In this document: positions 58,238 to 64,000 of the stretch, in pieces | Numbering within the stretch: the stretch's first letter is position 1 | How the letters are laid out: each line of letters begins with the position of its first letter | Origin: Mesorhabditis belari | Taxonomy: Eukaryota; Nematoda; Chromadorea; Rhabditida; Rhabditidae | DNA length: 64,000 bases | NCBI GenBank assembly: GCA_958450365.1 | Contig: CAUEEP010000760.1 | Coordinates: 2,985,462-3,049,461 of the forward strand | Direction: 5' to 3' | The notes under the pieces: model-generated | What the model was told of the DNA's origin: nothing | Seen by the model: only the letters and a program-made list of their open reading frames with translations | Database searches by the model: none | Position numbers and translations under genes: made by a program

Positions 58238-58664
58238 CAGTGGCGGACAATTAAATAGAACCGATGCTCCATTTGCACAAAGACCACGAATTTGCTATTA
58301 TTTGCACATCCACTCAAAAAGAAACGGCTTGGAACAAGATACCAGCTGATCGTTGCAAGAAGTTAGTTAAATCAATGAAGCGTAGACTCTTGGAAGTCAT
58401 TAAAAACAAAGGTTTTGCCACTTCATATTAATTTTTACGATCGGTTCGATTTAAATGTCGTCATTTGTCAAACACACTTTTGTTAATTGTTGAGTTATTA
58501 AATAAATACTAAATTATGTTTGGTCAAAAGTGATGCCAAACGAAATCTAAGATAACATAAAAAAAAATAGCTGTTGATGTCTTTTTGAATGGGTGTGAAA
58601 ATAATGGAAAATTCATGGTCTTTGTGCAAATGGAGCATCGGTTCTATTTAATTGTCCGCCACTG
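58238..58664 (+). mobile_element. Tc1-type element, 427 bp, nested
   Basis: The ends CAGTGGCGGACAATTAAATA and perfect inverse ...TATTTAATTGTCCGCCACTG are flanked by TA, with the empty site known from 53501-53516. The interior retains the transposase C-terminus (58312-58431). Confidence 0.9.
58312..58431 (+). pseudogene. Tc1 transposase C-terminal remnant
   Basis: A plus frame with TQKETAWNKIPADRCKKLVK and SMKRRLLEVIKNKGFATSY, then TAA. W..IP...C..LV.SM.RR...VI.N.G is the standard Tc1 transposase end. All catalytic blocks are missing. Confidence 0.85.
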
Positions 58665-58990
58665 TACCTCTAAATGACGGCGACGTCAATTGGAATGCGA
58701 CGTTGCGCAAAAAAATAAACACTTAACAAGGAGATAAAATTGACATTTAAAATTCTTTGTAGAATTCTGAAAACGAGAAAGAAACGAAGACGCGGCTCTC
58801 AAAAACCTTAAATTGGATTTTTCGCCAAGTGTACCGCGACTCTCAACTTTGTAAGGTCATATAAAGACTCTAGAAGCACCAATCGGTTAGAAAATTGGCT
58901 CGACTACAGGAGATATACTCAAAAATCATCTCCAAAAATTTCATGCGGATTCATTGAGTTATCGATGAGTTAGATCCTTAGAAGTGAGCG

Positions 58991-60094
58991 ATGAGCTAGA
59001 TCCTCAGAAGCTAGATCCTCGCTATATTCGCGATCACTCTGCATAGTTAACTTTTGCACTTTTGCATTCACTTTTGCAATTTTAGTCTCTATTTACACTT
59101 CCATGAACATATCTGCCATAAAATAATCATTTTTCCTTTTCTTTTTTAAGTTTCCCGTTTAAATCTCTCATTTCTCACCGGTAACGGGTCATTTCTTGTG
59201 CTTTCTTTTCAATGCTATTTTCTAAATGAATAAATTCTTTGGGAAAACGTTTTCATAACTAGACATGATGTAAGAAATTCGCAACTTGCAACAGTTTTTC
59301 ATCTATGAGCCACCAAGACCCAATCCTTACATCAGCCACAGCAATTTTCATGTCACCACATTAATTTCCACAAAAGTTGACTCAAAAATGACTCAAAAAC
59401 ATGGTTGAAACCTCAAAATAACAATGAAATTCCCATCTTTAGCTAGATTCTCAACTTTTTACATCAAAAGTTTTTCGAATATTCTCCCGCAAACGCGAAA
59501 ACGATGGATTTTGGTGAGTGTCAAGGAAAAAAAAAAGAGATTTCCCAGTTGATTAGATTGATTTTTGCAATCTTTGCTGGCCTTTCTTTGCTTTTTTGGC
59601 TTTCTTTGATTTCAAAACGTTTTCCCAAACGTAAATATCCCCCAAAAGTCATTCTTTTTCTCAGTTTATCGTTATCAGATGGCAAAAAATAGAAAAGATT
59701 TCGGTGAAAAAAACAGTGCAAACCAAGCGATTTTTGTTATTGGGATTTGCGTAAAGCTTCGCTTGAGCTGAGTAAAGCTTTGGCTAAGCTTTGAGTATCT
59801 ATTTAAGATAAAAGGTATTCATAGCCATGTCTTGCAGCTTGTTAAACTATGCAAGGATGAAGATTTCAAAACCAAAATTCAAAGTAAAAATCCTAGTGCA
59901 ATAGAAGAACCTCGAGCTACAAGAACTCGAGCTACTAGAGCTACTAGAGAACTCGAGCTCGAGCTTTTCGTGTCTTCGCAGAACCTCGTGTCTTCTCAGC
60001 CATTTCACTAACAGATTTCTAAATTAAGAGCTTGTCGTTAGAAAAAAAACGTGAGGGAATTTACTATTAAGTTTTTTTTTCTTGAATCCAGGAA
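58991..60094. other. intergenic, no gene supported
   Basis: Contains GAACTCGAGCTACTAGAGCT repeats (59915-59965). A 62-codon frame at 59504-59692 encodes one possible membrane segment (LIFAIFAGLSLLFWL), but its ATG is followed at once by a good donor (TTTTG/GTGAGT), so it may be a first exon without partners. Not annotated as a gene. Confidence 0.4.
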
Positions 60095-60373
60095 ATGAAA
60101 TTGATGATCGATATTGTTTCTCATAGTTTTGGTTTTGAATCGCCCAGACATTCGATCGAGGGGAAAAGCCTTGCAAATCATATACAAAAAAAATGTGAAA
60201 TATCGCTCAAATATCGAAAAGAATCTATCCCGAAAATTTCCCTATTTTTGATGGATTTGGATATTGAGTTGGCATTAGCCAACTTTGGTTTCCCAACGCA
60301 GAACCTCGAGCTACAAGGATATTTTGGAAGAGCTCGAATATTTGACCAGGCGAGTTCACGTTATGTCTGTTGA
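60095..60373 (+). CDS. possible 92-residue protein, unidentified
   Basis: The ATG lies 3 nt after TTTTTTTTTCTTGAATCCAG (60091), a plausible trans-splice acceptor, and the frame is open to TGA. Composition is protein-like (ESPRHSIEGKSLANHIQKKC, FLMDLDIELALANFGFPTQN) but I recognise no domain. No polyadenylation signal was found, and the sequence AACCTCGAGCTACAAG inside it recurs upstream, so chance remains likely. Confidence 0.28.
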   Translation: MKLMIDIVSHSFGFESPRHSIEGKSLANHIQKKCEISLKYRKESIPKISLFLMDLDIELALANFGFPTQNLELQGYFGRARIFDQASSRYVC

Positions 60374-60479
60374 AAAAAAGAGGATTTGATTTGCGAAAGT
60401 GGTTCACAAATCAACATGTCTAAATCAAGTGGCACAGAAAAAGTCTGTGACACGTAAATGATTGATGAGAGGTGGGCTA

Positions 60480-61538
60480 TTAGGCTGTCCAGAAATCTTT
60501 TCGTTTCTTTCACACTTCTGTTTATTGGGTTGGGGACTATGACTCGGCGCCAAACTTTAAAGGGACTTTTTGCACACATAAAGCCTTCTTTAAACATACG
60601 TTTGGTTTCATCAAAAGGATCCACTATTTCTCTACAAAGTCACTTTTGAGAGATTCCACAAAGCTTTTCTTTCGTGGAGTTTATGGACTCCCAAACACAG
60701 CTAGTCAAAATGGCAAAGAGTCCGACTCATCATTTGAACAGTTTCTTTCACATAAACCTTCTTTGGTGTTTATATAAAAAAGATAGAGCACATTCAATTA
60801 CTTAAGTTGCCAAATTTGCAGGAAGATCCCACCAATGGTTTTTTCTAGATCACAGTTTGTAGTTTTTGTGAAAAAATGGCTTTTTCTTGAGCGGAGGCGC
60901 TGTTTGAATTTTCTTTTAAATGTCATTTTGTAGAGAATTAGTTAACCATTCTACTCATATCAAACGCATATTATTTGACGAAGTCGAATAGAAGTTTTAG
61001 ACATTTTTTTGATTTTCGGCGCCGAGTCATAGTCCCCAACCCAATAAAACCAACAAATCCACCAATTGAACTACGGTTTATTTCATTAGAAAGGTAAATT
61101 ATTTTTCTGCAAAATAATGTTAAAACGAGTTTAAAATGGCTTATGTCTGGTTTTTTTGAGAATGTGAAGTCGGGTAGTCAATAAGTAGGCTCGATGATTC
61201 GATTTAGACACTTTAGCGAAGGAAACCTATCTTCGTGTCAATAGATAAAAGATAGAGCACAAAAAGTTAGGTATGTAGGCAAATTTTCAGAGAAATTCAT
61301 TGATCCAATTTCTTTGTAGAGATTTTTATAGATTTTACGAAAAACACTCTCGATTTTGCAACGAATCTCGAAAAACACGTTTATTACTCTAGAATTTGCT
61401 TGAAAGTGAACCGAAATTGATTTAAAAAGATGGGAAATTGAATAATAAACACTTTTTACTTAAAGGAAACAATAGGTTAATTGGTGAATTTGTTATTTTT
61501 AAACGGAAGTATGAAAAGGAACGAAAAGATTTTCTGGA
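60480..61538. mobile_element. MITE family C copy split by another MITE
   Basis: The left part, TTAGGCTGTCCAGAAATCTT to ACTTCTGTT, and the right part from AAACCAACAAATCCACC to ...GATTTTCTGGAC are one family C element. It is interrupted at a TA by 60525-61044. Confidence 0.8.
60525..61044. mobile_element. MITE with TTGGGTTGGGGACTATGACT ends, nested
   Basis: The ends TTGGGTTGGGGACTATGACT and perfect inverse ...AGTCATAGTCCCCAACCCAA are flanked by duplicated TA (60523-60524 and 61045-61046). The interior is 480 bp, without a transposase. The TTGGGTTGG start resembles family B, suggesting the same mariner-type machinery. Confidence 0.85.
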
Positions 61539-62535
61539 CTCGATGTTATTCCAGTTTCCTATTTTTTTTGATTTATTGTTCAAATAAGTGAGCTTTAATT
61601 TTTTGATCAATGCAAAGTTTTGCTTGTTGGTCAACTTAAGTAGGTTCCAATTAAACCAAGAAGATTTCATTTCATTGTCAGGCTCATTCCCTTGAAAGTA
61701 CTCTCTCCGAAATGCCTTCATTATTAACTTATTGTTAGCTCTACTAAATTCTTCTAATCTATTCATAGCTAATCTTCTAATCTATTCACAATCTACCAAA
61801 TCTATTCATAGTTAGTTAAGGCTACAAGAAAAACCTAGGCTAATCGGCTAACTTGTGTCATTTTTATTTTGTCATGAATAGATTTTTGTATTGAAAATGT
61901 TAACTAGCGAAGCGTTGTCGGACTGTAAACTTCTTTTAGCACTAACTACGATATTAAACTAAATCTATTCATTGTTAGTTGAGCTACAAGAAAAACCCAG
62001 GCTAAACTACATTGTGCAATAGATGAGAACTCGATGATATGGGGTGAATGTTTGGAAATAGAGAGCTCGCCGACCGGCCCTCCCCCTCTCTTTCATTTCT
62101 TTTGATCCTATTAGCTCTTCTTTTGTGGTCTCTTCTTTGTCCATTTTCGCACAATTTCCTTTTTTCTCTATTTCTCCCCACAAACAGTCGTTTTATTCGA
62201 CTCCACGTGGTCTTCGTTTCTTTTTTTGTGTCCAGAAACTTTTTGCGGTTTCCATGCTGCTCGCAAGCTTTTTCACTTTTACTTTTTGGATTCTTATACA
62301 AATTTAAACAAAGTTAACAAGTTTGAGAGTTTTTAAAGCAGATTGTTTTACCTGAATTAGGTGAACCATTCCCAGGCAATTACTTCTTATCACTGCCGCT
62401 TTAATCTTTAGAAATTATCTGATTTTGACCTGCTAGATATATTTTTATCAGATTTGATTTAAAAATAACCATAATTTTCCTAAAAACGATTAGTTTTCTC
62501 TAACAGATCTCTATCATTCACTGATTTCATTTCAG
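61539..62535. other. intergenic, no gene supported
   Basis: AT-rich. The repeats CTAATCTATTCATAG (61755-61820 and 61965-61985) and GAGCTACAAGAAAAACC are duplicated within 200 bp. No supported gene. Confidence 0.45.
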
Positions 62536-63683
62536 AGTCAGTTTCATCTCGACTTGACAACAATGGCAAGCGGAAGGTGAGATTTTGTTTTTTTTTGCTT
62601 TGCAGATGAACACATTTACTCGTTTCTTGATTCGATTTTTCATTTTTTAGTTTCGAGACCATTTTGGAAGCCGTGGGTAAAACTCCTTTGGTCCGCCTCA
62701 ACAAAATCCCCAAAGAACATGGAATCAAAGCAAACATTTGTAAGTGCTTTAAGAATTCTTTAGTTCTTTAGTATTCTTTAGTCTTGCGTAAACACTCATG
62801 ATTCAAAATTGTTTTCTTTTGTATTTCAATATCATTTTTAGATGTGAAATTGGAATATTTGAGTGCTGGTGGGTCGGCTCAGGATCGCTTGGCAAAGAGG
62901 CTCATTGAGGTGAGTGAATAGTTTCAACTAGACTTTTAACGGAAACGTCTGTTGATTCTTTTTTGCTGTTGGTGATTTAAGGTTTTTCTCAGCACCAACC
63001 CTTCGATTTTGACTATTTTGACTATCATTTGATGCAGAATAAAATTGCGCGTCGAATGATACCAAAATTGTAATATCCATGCAAAGTTGTTAGCTAAAAG
63101 CCTAAACCCCGCTCATTATGGCCGCGACTTAACCTTTTGCCTCATAACTTAGCGTGGATATTGCATCTTGAGTTAAGTTTAGTATCATTTGACGCGCAAT
63201 TTTATTCTGCATCGAATGTTAGTCACAATAGTCAAAATCGAAGGGTTGGTGCTAGAAAAACACGAAAGACTTTGTATTGAAAACAGCAAAAAAGGACCGT
63301 TAGATGTTTTCGTTACAAGTCTAGTCTCAACAATGGTTGTAAAATGGATTAAAAACTGGTCTAGTGTTTCAATTAAGTACTTAACTATTTATGTTTCTAT
63401 TAACTATCTCTTTTTAGTTAGCCGAGTCTCGTGGTTTGATCCAAAAGGACACAACTCTCATCTACAGCGCTTCGCACAATGTCGCTCTCGGAATGGCGCT
63501 TGTTTGTGCTGTTAAGGGATATCGGTTCGTTTTAGCATCAAATATTTAAAGATAAGGCTTGAAGCTCTGTACACTACTCGAATATAGAAAAGTAAATCAT
63601 TTGCTAATTTTAGACTGATCATTGTAACACCTGAGCGAGAGGAAAGGGACATCGACACAATGCTCACCGCTTTAGGAGCTGAG
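62536..63683 (+). CDS. cbs-1: cystathionine beta-synthase-like, dead N-terminal PLP module (partial)
   Basis: Homologue of the enzyme that joins homocysteine and serine. Coding exons 62563-62576, 62651-62739, 62842-62909, 63418-63524 and 63614-63683 agree in phase, giving the first 116 residues; the gene continues past the window edge. The 5' UTR begins after TTCATTTCAG at 62535. The fold starts typically (TILEAVGKTPLVRLNKIPKE, YVKLEYLSAGGS), but the PLP-binding lysine of the S-x-K-D-R loop is Gln48 (GGSAQDR), and the phosphate/substrate loop normally SGNTG reads SASHNVAL. Nematode CBS-1 is known to be a tandem protein whose N-terminal module has lost PLP binding while the C-terminal one is active, so this is probably that module. 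Introns 3 and 5 contain MITEs. Confidence 0.85.
62981..63262. mobile_element. hairpin MITE in cbs-1 intron 3
   Basis: Arms of ~95 bp from TTTTTCTCAGCACCAACCCT to its inverse AGGGTTGGTGCTAGAAAAA, sharing ATGCAGAATAAAATTGCGCG. The central part is unique. Confidence 0.78.
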
Positions 63684-63730
63684 GTAGAGTTTGTTTTTCA
63701 GAAATTACCAAATATCTAAAAGTTTGTGGT

Positions 63731-63962
63731 GGTAGGCTAGTTGCCGCAACTTTTCTTTGCGCAACTGGGTCGTTTGCGCAACTCGCCATAACTTTCTTCT
63801 AAGTCGGCCAATCTTTATGATGTTGGTTTCATTTTGTTGCACTTATTGAGATCTACAAAATGAAACCAAAAATCATAAAGATTGGCCGACTTGGAAGAAA
63901 GTTATGGCGAGTTGCGCAAATGATCCTGTTGCGCAAAAAAAATTGCGGAAATTAGCCTACCC
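63731..63962. mobile_element. hairpin MITE in cbs-1, GGTAGGCTA ends
   Basis: GGTAGGCTAGTTGCCGCAAC and the inverse of GGTAGGCTAATTTCCGCAAT bound ~100-bp arms with GCGCAACTCGCCATAACTTTC and GTCGGCCAATCTTTATGAT. The GCGCAA/GCGCAC motif style recalls 33071-33624. Confidence 0.8.
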
Positions 63963-64000
63963 CAGTTTATGAGCGTTTGATGCAGCCATAATACGCTAAG

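Larger units (their letters stand above)
57681..58990. mobile_element. large hairpin element hosting nested insertions
   Basis: Arms of ~185 bp: GCGACTCACTTCTAAGGATC... at the left, inverse at 58810-58990, sharing GAATCCGCATGAAATTTTTG and CAATTTTCTAAC. Between them lie the segment paralogous to 53350-53605 and, inside that, the Tc1 relic at 58238-58664. At least two nested insertion events. Confidence 0.78.

Overview
This window looks like nuclear DNA of a nematode. The supporting evidence is an AT-rich background, very short introns (many 41-60 nt) ending in TTTTCAG or TTTTAG, start codons a few bases after such an acceptor as in spliced-leader trans-splicing, and nematode-type gene families amid dense Tc1/mariner-type elements. 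The species cannot be told from the sequence. Gene models below were built by hand from splice signals and reading phase. All homology statements come from recognising family motifs, not from a search.

Layout: 1-13.6 kb is almost entirely repeats: a pogo/Tigger-like element with a nested mariner-type MITE (1.3-2.6 kb), several hairpin elements, a GC-rich island (6.0-6.5 kb), a 2.1-kb mariner relic with a ~235-nt A tract (8.7-10.8 kb) and a broken Tc1 transposase (11.8-12.6 kb). A small unidentified gene lies at 13.7-14.9 kb. From 15 to 23.5 kb there are more elements, a 30-bp minisatellite, an unidentified exon pair (19 kb) and a possible small minus-strand gene (20.6-21.0 kb).

The gene-dense core is 23.6-44.4 kb. 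A MAP kinase kinase of the MKK4 type (23590-26454) is followed about 0.3 kb downstream by a Mad3/SAN-1-like spindle checkpoint gene (26870-28971) in the same direction, probably one operon. Converging on them from the minus strand is a 19-exon gene (29054-44374) for a secreted protein of five fibronectin type III domains. Its large introns are full of MITEs, and its 3' end overlaps that of the checkpoint gene.

From 44.4 to 54.4 kb there are elements (an internally deleted mariner, TIR elements, minisatellites) with only weak coding signals. A 9-exon class A peptide GPCR follows (54404-57532). Then comes a hairpin element with a Tc1 relic nested inside (57.7-59.0 kb), a second nested pair (60.5-61.5 kb), and the 5' part of a cystathionine beta-synthase gene (62563 onward). 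Its visible module has Gln in place of the PLP-binding lysine; it runs off the window.

Functionally the core genes are unrelated except for shared transcription: stress/immune MAPK signalling, mitotic checkpoint, extracellular matrix or adhesion, neuropeptide reception and sulfur amino acid metabolism. The most notable items are the catalytically dead CBS module, the MKK4-SAN-1 operon with overlapping convergent 3' ends, the GPCR lacking two hallmark residues, and the nested elements for which insertion into TA can be read from empty paralogous copies.
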